DNA of 64,000 nt from JANLYQ01 sp031365725 (GTDB taxonomy: Bacteria; Actinomycetota; Actinomycetes; JACCUZ01), in assembly GCA_031365725.1 (NCBI GenBank), contig JANLYQ010000031.1:1-64000 (forward strand), in the 5' to 3' direction. Positions 50,810 to 59,235 of the stretch are shown here, piece by piece (the stretch's first letter is position 1; each line of letters opens with the position of its first letter). The notes below the pieces were generated by a model that saw nothing but the letters and a program-made list of their open reading frames with translations, did not search any database and was not told the origin of the DNA. The position numbers and the translations under genes were made by a program.

Positions 50810-52098
50810 CCGAGCAGCAGGATGGTGACCCGGCTGCGGCTGATCCGGCCGCGGCGGCGCTCGCCGACGCGCACCGTCGCGAGTGGGGATTCGTCCTCGC
50901 CGCGACGGTGCGGGTGGCGGGCAGCATCGAGGTCGCCGAGGAGTGCGTTCAGGACGCGTACGGCGCCGCGCTGGACACCTGGCGGCGACAGGGGGTGCCG
51001 CGCTCGCCCGGTGCGTGGCTCACGACGACGGCGCGCCGTCGCGCGCTGGACCTGCTGCGCCGGGAGGCGACGTTGCGGCGCAAGCTGCCGCTGCTGGTGG
51101 ACCCCGCGATGGTGCAGGGTGGTCAGCTCATCGACAGCGAGCACTGGGGCAACGCCGACGGCAGCGAGTCGGTCATCGCCGACGAGCGACTGCGGCTGGT
51201 GTTCACCTGCTGCCATCCGGCACTCGCCCGCGAGGCCCAGGTCGCCCTGACGCTGCGGCTGCTGTGCGGCCTGACGACGGCCGAGATCGCCGCTGCCTTC
51301 CTGGTGCCGGAGGCGACGATGGCCGCACGTGTCACCCGGGCCAAGAAGAAGATTGCCGCCGCGAACATCCCCTACCGGGTGCCCGGCAGCACCGAGCTGC
51401 CGGACCGGCTCGACGCCGTGCTCACCGTGGTGCACCTCGTCCTGACCGCCGGCCACCTGGCGCCGACCGGCGGCTCGCTGGTCCGGGTCGACCTGGTGTC
51501 CCGTGCCCTCGAGCTGGCGCGGCTGCTGCAGGCACTGATGCCCGACGAGCCCGAAGTGACCGGTCTGCTCGCGCTGATGTTGCTCACCGATGCCCGCCGC
51601 AGCACTCGCCTCGACGACGCCGGCACCTTGGTGCTGCTGGCCGACCAGGACCGCAGCAGGTGGGACCGCGACCAGATCGTCGAGGGTGCCGCGCTGGTCG
51701 AAGGGCTGCACCACAGCCGGGTCGGACGGTTCGGCCTGCAAGCGGCCATCGCCGCCGAGCACGCCTGCGCACCGTCGTACGACGACACCCGCTGGACCCG
51801 GGTGCTCGCGCTCTACGACGCGCTCCTGCGTGAATGGCCCTCACCCGTGGTCGCCCTCAATCGGGCTGTTGCACTCGCCGAGGTGGCCGGTCCGGACGTG
51901 GCGCTGGCCGAGGTCGAGCGCCTCTCCGACAGCGGTGAGCTCACCGGCTACCACTACCTGGCTGCCACCCGTGCGGACCTGCTGCGCCGGCTGGGCCGAG
52001 ACACCGAGGCCAAGGCGGCGTACGCCGAGGCGCTGGCCCTCACCACCAACGACGTCGAGCGGGACTTTCTCGAGCGTCGGTCGACGGAGCTGTCCTGA
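50806..52098 (+). CDS. ECF42-type RNA polymerase sigma factor
   Basis: 430 residues. Sigma region 2 (LAATVRVAGSIEVAEECVQDAYGAALDTWRRQG, PGAWLTTTARRRALDLLRRE) and region 4 (ALTLRLLCGLTTAEIAAAFLVPEATMAARVTRAKKKI) are followed by a C-terminal extension of about 220 residues with TPR-like text (VALNRAVALAEVAGPDVALAEVE, YLAATRADLLRRLGRDTEAKAAY). That extension replaces an anti-sigma factor in ECF42. Its DGPF partner is directly upstream. The 3' end overlaps a convergent membrane-protein gene by 59 bp. Confidence 0.94.
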   Translation: MTEQQDGDPAAADPAAAALADAHRREWGFVLAATVRVAGSIEVAEECVQDAYGAALDTWRRQGVPRSPGAWLTTTARRRALDLLRREATLRRKLPLLVDPAMVQGGQLIDSEHWGNADGSESVIADERLRLVFTCCHPALAREAQVALTLRLLCGLTTAEIAAAFLVPEATMAARVTRAKKKIAAANIPYRVPGSTELPDRLDAVLTVVHLVLTAGHLAPTGGSLVRVDLVSRALELARLLQALMPDEPEVTGLLALMLLTDARRSTRLDDAGTLVLLADQDRSRWDRDQIVEGAALVEGLHHSRVGRFGLQAAIAAEHACAPSYDDTRWTRVLALYDALLREWPSPVVALNRAVALAEVAGPDVALAEVERLSDSGELTGYHYLAATRADLLRRLGRDTEAKAAYAEALALTTNDVERDFLERRSTELS

Positions 52099-52537
52099 GG
52101 GCAGGCACACGACGTGGGCGCAGCAGCACGGCCAGCAACGCCGTGGACACTGCCGCGGTGGCGAGCTCGACCGGCATCCGGTGCGAGCGCTCGTCCTGGA
52201 TCCGGCTGTGAAAACTGTCGAACCAGCGCGGGAACGGCGAGCGGTGAAAGAACTGCTGGCCCGGCTTGTCGAGGTCGGGCAGGCAGGCGCCCATGATGCC
52301 GGCCAGCACCGGCACGAGCAGAGACCGTGGCGTGGCCCGGGCGATCGTGGCGATCGCGGCCAGACCGAGGAGCCCGTCGGGCACGGCGATGCGCATCAGG
52401 TGCTCGTCGTCCACCCCGAAGTGCGGAAACGAGTCGAGCACGAAGTGCGACACGAAACCCACGGCCAGCGCCCGTCGCGGCTCACCGGACACCGCTCCGA
52501 TGACCGCACCGGACAGCACATGGTTGGTGATGAGCAC
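52040..52537 (-). CDS. Small membrane protein, metal-dependent hydrolase-like (YdjM type)
   Basis: 165 residues. The N-terminus TNHVLSGAVIGAVSGEPRRALAVGFVSHFVLDSFPHFG has the H...SHfvlD.fPH arrangement of YdjM/DUF457-type membrane proteins; a second acidic motif is GACLPDLDKPGQQFFHRSPFPRWF. There are about four hydrophobic segments. The function of this family is unclear; a metal-dependent hydrolase is only suggested by the His/Asp pattern. The GTG start abuts the stop of the cation transporter, so the two are translationally coupled. Confidence 0.75.
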   Translation of the reverse strand: MLITNHVLSGAVIGAVSGEPRRALAVGFVSHFVLDSFPHFGVDDEHLMRIAVPDGLLGLAAIATIARATPRSLLVPVLAGIMGACLPDLDKPGQQFFHRSPFPRWFDSFHSRIQDERSHRMPVELATAAVSTALLAVLLRPRRVPALRTAPSTDARESPARRRWW

Positions 52538-53617
52538 TCAGACTTCCCGGTGGTGGTCGATGAGGTCGTGGCTGTGGCCGGCTGCGTCGGCGTGCACCAG
52601 AGCGGCCCGCAGCCGCGGCACGTCGTGCATCAGCCGGTGCTCGACCTCTTCGGCGATCGCGTGCGCCGCGACCACGGTGAGGTCGCCATCCACGACGATC
52701 TCGAGCTCGGCCTGCAGCCGGTGACCGATCCACCGCAGCCGGACCGCGCCGACGTCTCGCACGCCCTCGACCCGGCGAGCCGTGGTCTCCACCAGGTCGA
52801 CCAGCTCAGGGTCCACCGCGTCCATCAACCGGCGATAGATGTCGCGCACCGCGTCGCGCAGCACCCCAAGGACGGCGAGGGTGATGAGCAGTCCCACGAT
52901 CGGGTCGGCCCGCTGGAATCCTGCCGCGGACAGAGCCGCACTGAGCACGACACCGAGCGAGGTGAAGCCGTCGGTGCGGGCATGCACGCCGTCCGCGACC
53001 AGGGCAGCCGAGCCGATCTGGCGGCCGACGGTGATGCGATAGCGAGCGACGATCTCGTTGCCCAGAAAGCCGATGACACCGGCGACGGCAAGCAGTCCGA
53101 GGTGGTCCAACGGTTTGGGGTCCGCGATGCGCCGGATCGCCTCGTAGGCGGCGAACGCCGCCGACGCGGCGATGACCAGCACCACCGCGATGCCCGCGAG
53201 GTCCTCGGCCCGGCCGTAGCCGTAGGTATAGCGCTTGGTCGCCACCCGTCGTCCGACGGTGAACGCGATCGCGATCGGCACCGCCGTCATCGCGTCCGCG
53301 AGGTTGTGCACCGTGTCGACGAGCAGGGCGACGGAACCGCTCAGCAGGAAGACCGCCGCCTGCAGCGCTGCGGTGAGGGTCAGCCCGACGAAGGACAGGA
53401 ACAGCGCCCGCATGCCGCGTCTGCTCGTCTCCAGCTCGGAGTCCATCGCGACCGCGGCGTCGTGGCTGTGCGGAGAGACCAGGTGCCGGAGCCGACCGAG
53501 CAGGCCCTCGGCGCCATGGTCGTGGGTGTCGTGGTCGTGAACGTGGCTTTCGTGACTCTCGTGGTCGTCGTGCCCGTGATCGTCGTGCGTGTGCTCGGCA
53601 TGCTCGGGCTGGCTCAT
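52538..53617 (-). CDS. Cation diffusion facilitator (zinc/divalent metal efflux)
   Basis: 359 residues. A His/Asp-rich N-terminus (16 His in the first 52 residues) can bind metal. Six membrane helices follow, with the metal-site motifs HNLAD (helix 2, DTVHNLADAMTAV) and DGVHARTDG (helix 5). The C-terminal cytoplasmic domain (VRDVGAVRLRWIGHRLQAELEIVVDGDL) is complete. It exports Zn, Fe or Co from the cytosol with proton exchange. Its start overlaps the DinB stop as ATGA, so it lies in a three-gene operon. Confidence 0.94.
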   Translation of the reverse strand: MSQPEHAEHTHDDHGHDDHESHESHVHDHDTHDHGAEGLLGRLRHLVSPHSHDAAVAMDSELETSRRGMRALFLSFVGLTLTAALQAAVFLLSGSVALLVDTVHNLADAMTAVPIAIAFTVGRRVATKRYTYGYGRAEDLAGIAVVLVIAASAAFAAYEAIRRIADPKPLDHLGLLAVAGVIGFLGNEIVARYRITVGRQIGSAALVADGVHARTDGFTSLGVVLSAALSAAGFQRADPIVGLLITLAVLGVLRDAVRDIYRRLMDAVDPELVDLVETTARRVEGVRDVGAVRLRWIGHRLQAELEIVVDGDLTVVAAHAIAEEVEHRLMHDVPRLRAALVHADAAGHSHDLIDHHREV

Positions 53618-54138
53618 GCGCTGCCGCCGACGTCATGCAGGTGGTGCAGCCAGTCGTGGGCGTAGTAGCGGGCGAGAGTCGCGACGGTGAACGTCGCCCC
53701 GTCGCTGCGGCGTCCGGTGCGCTCCCACTGCTTGCCGGTGACCGTGTCGAAGACGCGCGCTGCGCTCGAGGCTGCCGCACCCAGCTCGTCAGCAACCACC
53801 GACGGGTCCTGGTCGGTGTAGGCCTCGGCGACCGCGGTCTCGTCCTGGTCCCAGTTGGCGAACAGCGGGTCGGTCTCGGCGAGCATCAGCTCCAGGCGCT
53901 GCTGATAGATCCGGTGCACGTCGCGCACGTGGCAGCCGTACTCCAGCGGCGACCAGACCTCCGGGTTCGACCGGGTGCCTGCGGTAGGAGCGGCCAGCGC
54001 CCGTTCCCACGACTCAGCATTGCTCCTGGCCAGCGCGGCCACCGACGTCGGGTCGATCGTGCTCGCCTCGATGCCGCACTCGGGGCACGGTCGGCCGAGG
54101 ACCCAGGTCCAGTCCTTGCCGTCGGGGACGATAGGCAT
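53614..54138 (-). CDS. DinB-superfamily protein
   Basis: 174 residues from ATG 54138 (a GTG at 54147 is possible). It has the four-helix DinB pattern with three His ligands: WSPLEYGCHVRDVHRIYQQR, and YYAHDWLHHLHDVG near the C-terminus. The short head PCPECGIEAS has a CxxC that could bind zinc. DinB-like proteins include thiol-dependent transferases (mycothiol-linked) in Actinobacteria, so a mycothiol S-transferase relative is possible. It is the first gene of the DinB-CDF-membrane operon. Confidence 0.88.
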   Translation of the reverse strand: MPIVPDGKDWTWVLGRPCPECGIEASTIDPTSVAALARSNAESWERALAAPTAGTRSNPEVWSPLEYGCHVRDVHRIYQQRLELMLAETDPLFANWDQDETAVAEAYTDQDPSVVADELGAAASSAARVFDTVTGKQWERTGRRSDGATFTVATLARYYAHDWLHHLHDVGGSA

Positions 54139-54188
54139 GACCGGCACGATACGGGCGAAGGCAGCGACCGAGCACCGAGGGAGGCACC

Positions 54189-54797
54189 GTGGCGCGTACC
54201 TTCGTCGCCCTCGGCGACTCGTTCACCGAAGGCCTCGAGGACGACCTGGGCCCGACCGGTCGCCACCTCGGCTGGGCTGACCGGGTCGCTGCGGCCCGAC
54301 CTGGTGTCGTTCCACGCCGGCCCCAACGACGTCCTGCGGCCGGGCCGTGACGTCGCCAACATCGTCGCGCGCTACGAGAAGGTCGTCGACGACCTCGCCT
54401 CCTCGGGTGCCCAGCTGCTCCTGCTGACCGCGCCGAGCCTGCGCTGCAGGACCGCCGCGTCTGGCACGAGGACCGGCTGCATCTTGCCCCGGAAGGGCAC
54501 GCCCGGGTGGCCGCTGCCGTGCTCGGAGCCCTGACCGGGCGCGACGACGTTCCGGCCGGACCCGACCTGCTCGGCGGCGCGCCTGGCTGGTGGCGCATCC
54601 CGCTGCCACCGGGCGCGCCGGTCCCGCGGCGGGTGTCAGTCGCAGGAGACGTCCGCTGGGTACGCCGACACCTGGCGCCCTGGGTGGTCCGCCGCTTTCG
54701 TGGCACTTCCAGCGGTGACGGTCTGCTCGCCAAGCGCCCGAGGTGGTCGATCTGGATCCTGGCTCAGCGCACCCGTGACGCGAGGCGCTGCTGGTAG
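54189..54797 (+). pseudogene. Decayed SGNH/GDSL hydrolase gene
   Basis: Three pieces of one SGNH hydrolase are readable: FVALGDSFTEGLEDDLGP...GWADRVAA (block I Ser) in frame 3 from GTG 54189; RPDLVSFHAGPNDVLRPG...AQLLLLTAPS (block III GPND) in frame 1 from about 54290; and DRRVWHEDRLHLAPEGHARVAAAV (block V DxxH) back in frame 3 to the stop at 54795-54797. Between the pieces, stretches that intact relatives have are missing, so internal deletions with frameshifts have destroyed the gene. It overlaps the convergent GH3 gene by 34 bp. Confidence 0.8.
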
Positions 54798-56101
54798 ATC
54801 CGTAAGGCGATGACCCGCGACGCAGCCTCCATCAACCGTCCGGCGCTGAGCTGGCCGGTCGTCACGGCCCGGATGATCGCTTGCCGGGCCTGCATCGGAT
54901 AGGGCGAGTTGAGCACCAGGTCGTTGCCCGCCTGCAGCGACAGGACCGCGCCCCGACCGGAGTCATAGGGCCCGTTGATCGGCCCCATGCCCTGGCTGTC
55001 GGTGACCGCCACCCCCTGGAAGCCGACGACGCCGCGGAGCAGTCCCTGCACGACACCAGCCGTGATCGACCCAGGGCGCCCCGGTCTGACCGCGTCAACA
55101 GCGAGATGGGCTGTCATGACGACCGGCGCGCCGGCATCCACGGCGGCAGCGAAGGTCACCAGGTCGGTCCGGCGCAGCTCGGCGAGCGACTTCGGCTGCG
55201 AGGGCAACGCGTGGTGGCTGTCGCCGAGGACGCTGCCGAGCCCGGGGAAGTGCTTGACCACCGGCAGCACGCCGGCCGACAGATATCCGCGCATCGTTGC
55301 GGTGACCATGGTCGCGGCCAGCTTCCGGTCGCGGGAGTAGGTGCGCGAGCCCAGCACGGAGCGTCCGTCCGGGTCGACGTCGGCGACCGGGGCCATCACC
55401 ATCGTCACCCCGAGCGCGCGCAGTGCCGCGCCGTTGTCGTGGGCCACCTGCCGGGCGTACGCCGGGTCACCCGTCACCCCGACCGAGGCCGCAGAGGGGA
55501 CCCGGGCGACGCCGACGACCAGGCGCTGGACGCCGCCGCCTTCCTGGTCGATCGACACCAGCAACGGCAGGCCGTCGGGCCGGTCCCCGGTCGCGTGCAG
55601 GGCGGTGTCGAGGGCCGCGACCTGGGTCGCGTCGGAGATGACTTCCGGGCGCAGGAAGACCCCACCGAAGGGGTGGGCGGCCAGCACCTCGGTGGCCGTG
55701 GGTGATCCGTGCATCCGACGGTTGAGGGCGGCCTCGGCGTCGGTGGGTCGGTCGGCATCGTGCCCCCAGAACCCCGGCATGAGCACGGTGCTCGCCTGGT
55801 CGGCGAGCGACATGGCCGACACCAGGCTGCGCGCCCGCGCCAGCTCGCCCACGGTCGGGCCCCAGCCCGTCGGCCGGTCCGCTGCTGTGGTGACGCTCGG
55901 TGAGGGCTCGTCGGTGCCGCCCCGGCCGGCACTGGTCTGGCCCGCGCCGGGAGGGTGTGCACTGGTCGGTCCAGCACTGGTCTGGCCGGCTCTCGCTGGC
56001 GCGGCTCCGTCCGAGGAGGCGCCCACGCCGCTGCAGGCGGCGACGCTCAGGACGAGGGCTACGCCCCACATTGACGCCATCAGCTTCGTTGTTCCGCGCA
56101 C
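54764..56101 (-). CDS. GH3 beta-N-acetylhexosaminidase-like lipoprotein
   Basis: 445 residues. A lipobox LSVAAC places the lipid-bearing Cys at 23; a Gly/Ala/Thr-rich linker to about residue 75 follows. The NagZ-type GH3 barrel shows LPLLVSIDQEGGGVQRL, KHFPGLGSVLGDSHHALP (KHFPG-x-G-x(6)-SH, His/Asp acid-base pair) and VAVTDSQGMGPI with the probable nucleophile Asp. It should release terminal GlcNAc from peptidoglycan fragments at the cell surface. GTG 56101 is used; an ATG lies 7 codons downstream, but it would shorten the signal peptide. Confidence 0.88.
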   Translation of the reverse strand: MRGTTKLMASMWGVALVLSVAACSGVGASSDGAAPARAGQTSAGPTSAHPPGAGQTSAGRGGTDEPSPSVTTAADRPTGWGPTVGELARARSLVSAMSLADQASTVLMPGFWGHDADRPTDAEAALNRRMHGSPTATEVLAAHPFGGVFLRPEVISDATQVAALDTALHATGDRPDGLPLLVSIDQEGGGVQRLVVGVARVPSAASVGVTGDPAYARQVAHDNGAALRALGVTMVMAPVADVDPDGRSVLGSRTYSRDRKLAATMVTATMRGYLSAGVLPVVKHFPGLGSVLGDSHHALPSQPKSLAELRRTDLVTFAAAVDAGAPVVMTAHLAVDAVRPGRPGSITAGVVQGLLRGVVGFQGVAVTDSQGMGPINGPYDSGRGAVLSLQAGNDLVLNSPYPMQARQAIIRAVTTGQLSAGRLMEAASRVIALRIYQQRLASRVR

Positions 56102-56154
56102 CGGGTCACTCTGCCTTACCGACTCTCGCGGTCAGCCGTCATAGCCTGGCTGTC

Positions 56155-56334
56155 GTGACCGAGCCGCTGTCCCCAGACGTGCTTGCTGCGCACCGGGTGG
56201 CAGTCGAGTCCGGTCAAGCCGGCTATCTCGACCCGGCCTCGGGCCTGTTCGTGCTCACCGCGCAGTTTCTTGCCGACCGGGGCACCTGTTGTCACCGGGG
56301 CTGCCGGCACTGCCCGTACCCCGACGCGCCCTGA
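56155..56334 (+). CDS. DUF5522-family small Cys-rich protein
   Basis: 59 residues from a GTG. The text LAAHRVAVESGQAGYLDPASGLFVLT followed by RGTCCHRGCRHCPYP is diagnostic of DUF5522, a small family with a CC-x3-C-x2-CPY cluster that probably binds zinc or an iron-sulfur centre. The function is unknown. It is divergent from the GH3 gene, 53 bp away, and precedes the non-coding repeat region. Confidence 0.85.
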   Translation: MTEPLSPDVLAAHRVAVESGQAGYLDPASGLFVLTAQFLADRGTCCHRGCRHCPYPDAP

Positions 56335-56654
56335 ACCAGCCATCAGCTGCTGTCCGGATGCTGGACATCGCGCAGGTGGCCTGTGCATCGATCGGTGCAT
56401 AACTCGGTGGACAGTGACGCGGATCGGGGGACAACCCATCCCCAGATGTGGACCATCTTGTGGACGACCAAGGCGCCGAGAATTGGTCCCGAGGAAGCCC
56501 TTGTGTTGGGTGGAGTTGGCCGACTAGACATGGCGTTGTCACCGGGAACGGGGACCGGCCCGTGGGGAAACCTCCGGGGCGCGGCCAGCAGCGGGAGACC
56601 GCAGCAGGTAGCGGGTTCACGACGATGGTGATGGGTCCCGAGTTGCTGGGCAGG

Positions 56655-56934
56655 TGAGCAATCACCACGCCGCGGCTCGGATGCCCGTTCTGCGACGAGC
56701 AACGCCGAGCAATCGGCGATGCACGAGGCAGGACACCCGTTCTCTGCAGGTATCGAGTGCGAGCAATCGCGACCGATCACCACGGAGGACACCGCTCCAC
56801 GTAGGAGCCTGAGCCGAGCAATCGGATCAGGGGACCGCGAGGAGCAACCTGTTCCGCGACAGGCACGGCTCGAGCAATCGGGACCGACCTGACGCGGGGC
56901 GGTCGGGTGAGCCGGTCGCTGCTGCGAGCAATCG
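56655..56934 (+). repeat. Six-copy CGAGCAATCG array, 51-56 bp period
   Basis: Exact CGAGCAATCG at 56706, 56760, 56815, 56871 and 56925, and TGAGCAATCA at 56655; steps are 51, 54, 55, 56 and 54 bp. A shorter variant CGAGCAACG is at 56696. The spacers are diverged but show shared pieces (ACACCCGTTCT, ACACCGCTCC, AACCTGTTCC at similar offsets), so the whole 55-bp unit was probably duplicated and only the motif is conserved. Confidence 0.9.
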
Positions 56935-56962
56935 CGCGGAGACGAGGCAACCTGGCCGGCGA

Positions 56963-56994
56963 GGCCCCTCCGGCTCATGCATGGAGGGGCCTTT
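56963..56994 (+). terminator. Intrinsic terminator closing the repeat array
   Basis: GGCCCCTCC (56963-56971) and GGAGGGGCC (56983-56991) form nine perfect pairs around an 11-base loop, followed by TTT. It lies 28 bp after the last motif and 84 bp before the next gene, so it ends a transcript coming from the array. Confidence 0.85.
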
Positions 56995-57077
56995 CGTCGT
57001 CTCCGGCCATGTCGCCCAGACGTGGGGCTGACGCGGAGGTGCTTCACAGCAATCACCCAGCCTCGACGGGCACGATC

Positions 57078-58499
57078 GTGCCCGTGACCACGACGACGCC
57101 TTCTTCTCCGGCCCGCCCCGCGGCGCCCCGCCGAAGGGGCGCTCCCGCCCGGCGTCGCTGGTGGCCCACCGCTCAGCCCGACCTCGTGCTGCTCACCGTC
57201 CTGGCCTCGCTGGTGGTGGTCGTCTCGTTGTGGCTCGCCAACGGCAACCTGCAGCAGGTCACCACCGGGCACGGCCTGGGTCTCACCTCCGGCGGGCGGC
57301 TCACCGGGCTCGTCGCCTCCGACCTGCTGCTGCTGCAGGTCCTCGCGATGGCGCGCATCCCGTGGATCGAGCAGGCTTTCGGCCAGGACCGGCTGGCCCG
57401 CTGGCATCGCTGGCTCGGCTTCAGCTCGTTCTGGTTGATGGTGGCCCACATCGTGCTCATCACGATGGGCTACGCCGCCACCGCACGGACCGGCGTCCTG
57501 CCCGAGCTCTGGCACCTGGTGCTCACCTATCCGGGCATGCTCCTGGCCGCTGCCTCGACGGTGCTGCTGGTCATGGTCGTGGTCACCTCGATCAAGGTCG
57601 CGCGACGCAAGCTGCGCTACGAGTCGTGGCACCTGCTGCATCTCTACGCCTACCTCGGCGTCGGGCTCGCTCTGCCGCACCAGGTGTGGACCGGCGCCGA
57701 CTTCATCGCCTCGCCGTGGTCGAGGACCTACTGGTGGACGTTGTACGCCGTGTCTCTGGGCGCCGTCCTCTGCTACCGCGTCGGGCTGCCGCTGGTCCGC
57801 ACCCTGCGGCACCGAGTCGTCGTGCACCAGGTGGTGCGCGAGGCCGAGGGCATCGTCTCGGTGCACCTGCGCGGGCGGGCGCTGGACAAGCTGCCGGCCA
57901 AGCCGGGGCAGTTCTTCGTGTGGCGCTTCCTGGACGGCCCCGGCTGGAGCCGGGGCCACCCCTATTCGCTGTCGGCCAAGCCGCACAAGACCATGCTGCG
58001 CATCACGGTCAAGGACCTGGGTGACGGCAGCCGCGCGCTGGCCGACGTACGGCCCGGGACCCGCGTCCTGCTCGAAGGCCCTTACGGCGCCCTCACAGCT
58101 GACCGGCGCACCCGCACCCGCACCACCCTGATTGCCTGTGGCATCGGCATCACCCCGCTGCGGGCGCTGCTCGAGGACCTGCCCTCGGGCACCAACCTGA
58201 TCTACCGAGCCCGCGACGAGTCCGAGGTCGTCCTGCGCAAAGAGCTCGCCGCGCTGGCGGGGGCTCGCCGGGCCGCCATCTCCTACCTGATCGGGCCGCG
58301 GGCCGGTGACGGCTCGTGGATCCCGGCCGAGTGGCGCCATGTCGGCGAGGTCGGCACGTTGCTGCACCTGGTGCCCGACATCCGCGACCACGACGTCTAC
58401 GTCTGCGGACCCGAGGCCTGGATGGACGCGATGCTCGTGACCCTGCGGAACGCTGCGGTGCCGGACTCCCAGGTGCACGTCGAGCGCTTCGCGTACTGA
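57078..58499 (+). CDS. Ferric-reductase-like transmembrane flavoprotein
   Basis: 473 residues from GTG 57078 (GTG 57084 also possible). The membrane half has six helices with paired heme-ligand-type His: RWHRWLGFSSFWLMVAHIVLI and ESWHLLHLYAYLGVGLALPHQV. The cytoplasmic half is an FNR-type domain: FAD site GHPYSLSAKP, GTRVLLEGPYG, NAD site LIACGIGITPLRALL, and VYVCGPEAWM. It should pass electrons from NAD(P)H via FAD and heme across the membrane. The FMN-binding protein 31 bp downstream is the likely acceptor. Confidence 0.92.
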   Translation: MPVTTTTPSSPARPAAPRRRGAPARRRWWPTAQPDLVLLTVLASLVVVVSLWLANGNLQQVTTGHGLGLTSGGRLTGLVASDLLLLQVLAMARIPWIEQAFGQDRLARWHRWLGFSSFWLMVAHIVLITMGYAATARTGVLPELWHLVLTYPGMLLAAASTVLLVMVVVTSIKVARRKLRYESWHLLHLYAYLGVGLALPHQVWTGADFIASPWSRTYWWTLYAVSLGAVLCYRVGLPLVRTLRHRVVVHQVVREAEGIVSVHLRGRALDKLPAKPGQFFVWRFLDGPGWSRGHPYSLSAKPHKTMLRITVKDLGDGSRALADVRPGTRVLLEGPYGALTADRRTRTRTTLIACGIGITPLRALLEDLPSGTNLIYRARDESEVVLRKELAALAGARRAAISYLIGPRAGDGSWIPAEWRHVGEVGTLLHLVPDIRDHDVYVCGPEAWMDAMLVTLRNAAVPDSQVHVERFAY

Positions 58500-58530
58500 C
58501 CGACCCGACCGAGTGAGAAGAGAGAACATC

Positions 58531-59049
58531 GTGCGCAGGATCGTGGTCGCCCTCGCCGGCACCATCTCCGGGCTGGTGATGCTGTTCAGCTATCACACCT
58601 CGCTCGGCGCGTCCGGCACTCAGGTTGCTGTCGGCACGGGTACCGGCACGGGCAACAGCGCCGGCAGCAGCACCGCGGGTGGTAGCACCAGCGCCGCCGG
58701 CGGTACGCCGGACCCCACCGCGAGTTCCTCGGCCACGTCCGGGTCCGGCTCCAGCCCGTCCGCTGCCGCGACGACCAAGACAGTTACCGGGGACACCTTC
58801 CAGACCCAGTGGGGTCCCGTGCAGGTGGCGTTGACCATCAAGGGCGCCAAGATCACCGCGGTCGACGCCGTGCAGTACCCCAACGGCAACCCGCGCGACC
58901 AGGAGATCAACTCGGTTGCGCTGCCGATTCTCGCCCAGGAGGCACTGAAGGCGCAGACCGCTCGGATCGACATGGTCAGCGGAGCGACCGTCACCTCGGA
59001 TGGCTACCTGCAGTCCCTGCAGTCGGCCCTCGACAAGGCGAACCTGTAG
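58531..59049 (+). CDS. FMN-binding domain protein (predicted flavinylation target)
   Basis: 172 residues. An N-terminal anchor (RRIVVALAGTISGLVMLFSYHTSL) and a Gly/Ser/Thr-rich linker of about 60 residues lead to an FMN-binding domain (GPVQVALTIKGAKITAVDAVQYPNG...INSVALPILAQEAL). MVSGATVTSDGYLQSLQSAL contains the (S/T)GAT site whose Thr is covalently flavinylated by ApbE in RnfG/NqrC-type proteins. GTG 58531 has AGAGAG upstream. It probably accepts electrons from the ferric-reductase-like partner outside the membrane. No apbE is seen in the window. Confidence 0.9.
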   Translation: MRRIVVALAGTISGLVMLFSYHTSLGASGTQVAVGTGTGTGNSAGSSTAGGSTSAAGGTPDPTASSSATSGSGSSPSAAATTKTVTGDTFQTQWGPVQVALTIKGAKITAVDAVQYPNGNPRDQEINSVALPILAQEALKAQTARIDMVSGATVTSDGYLQSLQSALDKANL

Positions 59050-59235
59050 CTGTCGGAGCGAGTCATCTGACGCCCCGTCCCGTCAGTAACAGCCACGCCA
59101 ACGCCGCCCCAATCTCGGCCGTCTGCCCCGCTGAGTCCTCGTTGTGCTGGGTCCATGGCCCAGCCACGAAGAAGCTGTCAAGGTCAGCAAATTTCGTTGT
59201 GGACAAACGGTTTCTGGGGTCAAACAGGAGTAGAC

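Larger units (their letters stand above)
56655..56994 (+). ncRNA. Candidate repeat-bearing non-coding RNA
   Basis: Between motif copies, small hairpins can form at a similar offset: GCTCC-acgta-GGAGC (56794-56808), CCTGT-tccgcg-ACAGG (56848-56863), GCTCG/CGAGC (56675-56700) and GACCG/CGGTC (56882-56904). Different bases pair in different units, while the single-stranded motif GAGCAATC stays constant. A strong + strand terminator closes the array. This plan (conserved unpaired motif alternating with hairpins, then terminator) is like CsrB-type sponge RNAs. The 5' end is unknown; a weak promoter would start it near 56537. Confidence 0.4.
56335..57077. other. 743-bp non-coding region with a regular repeat array
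   Basis: No protein gene is supported on either strand; a long minus-strand frame across this stretch is only the shadow continuing from the ferric-reductase gene. The first 320 bp have a weak promoter candidate (TTGTGT 56501-56506, 18 bp, TAGACA 56525-56530). From 56655 a repeated ten-base motif appears every 51-56 bp, closing with a terminator at 56963-56994. A further near copy, ACAGCAATCA, is at 57046-57055. Confidence 0.75.

Noticed and set aside
56406..56467. Three near-matches to the DnaA box (GGTGGACAG, TGTGGACCA, TGTGGACGA) before the repeat array, suggesting a replication origin.
   Set aside because: None is perfect, there is no dnaA, dnaN or parAB nearby, and no AT-rich unwinding region is seen. 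Single DnaA-like boxes also occur at 582-590 and 59198-59206, so chance is likely.
56655..56934. The regular repeat array read as a CRISPR.
   Set aside because: The conserved part is only ten bases, spacers resemble each other, and no cas genes are present in the window.
56343..58565. A 740-codon minus-strand open frame across the repeat region and ferric-reductase gene.
   Set aside because: Its translation has no family resemblance and most of it is antisense to the clearly coding ferric-reductase gene; high GC makes such shadows common.
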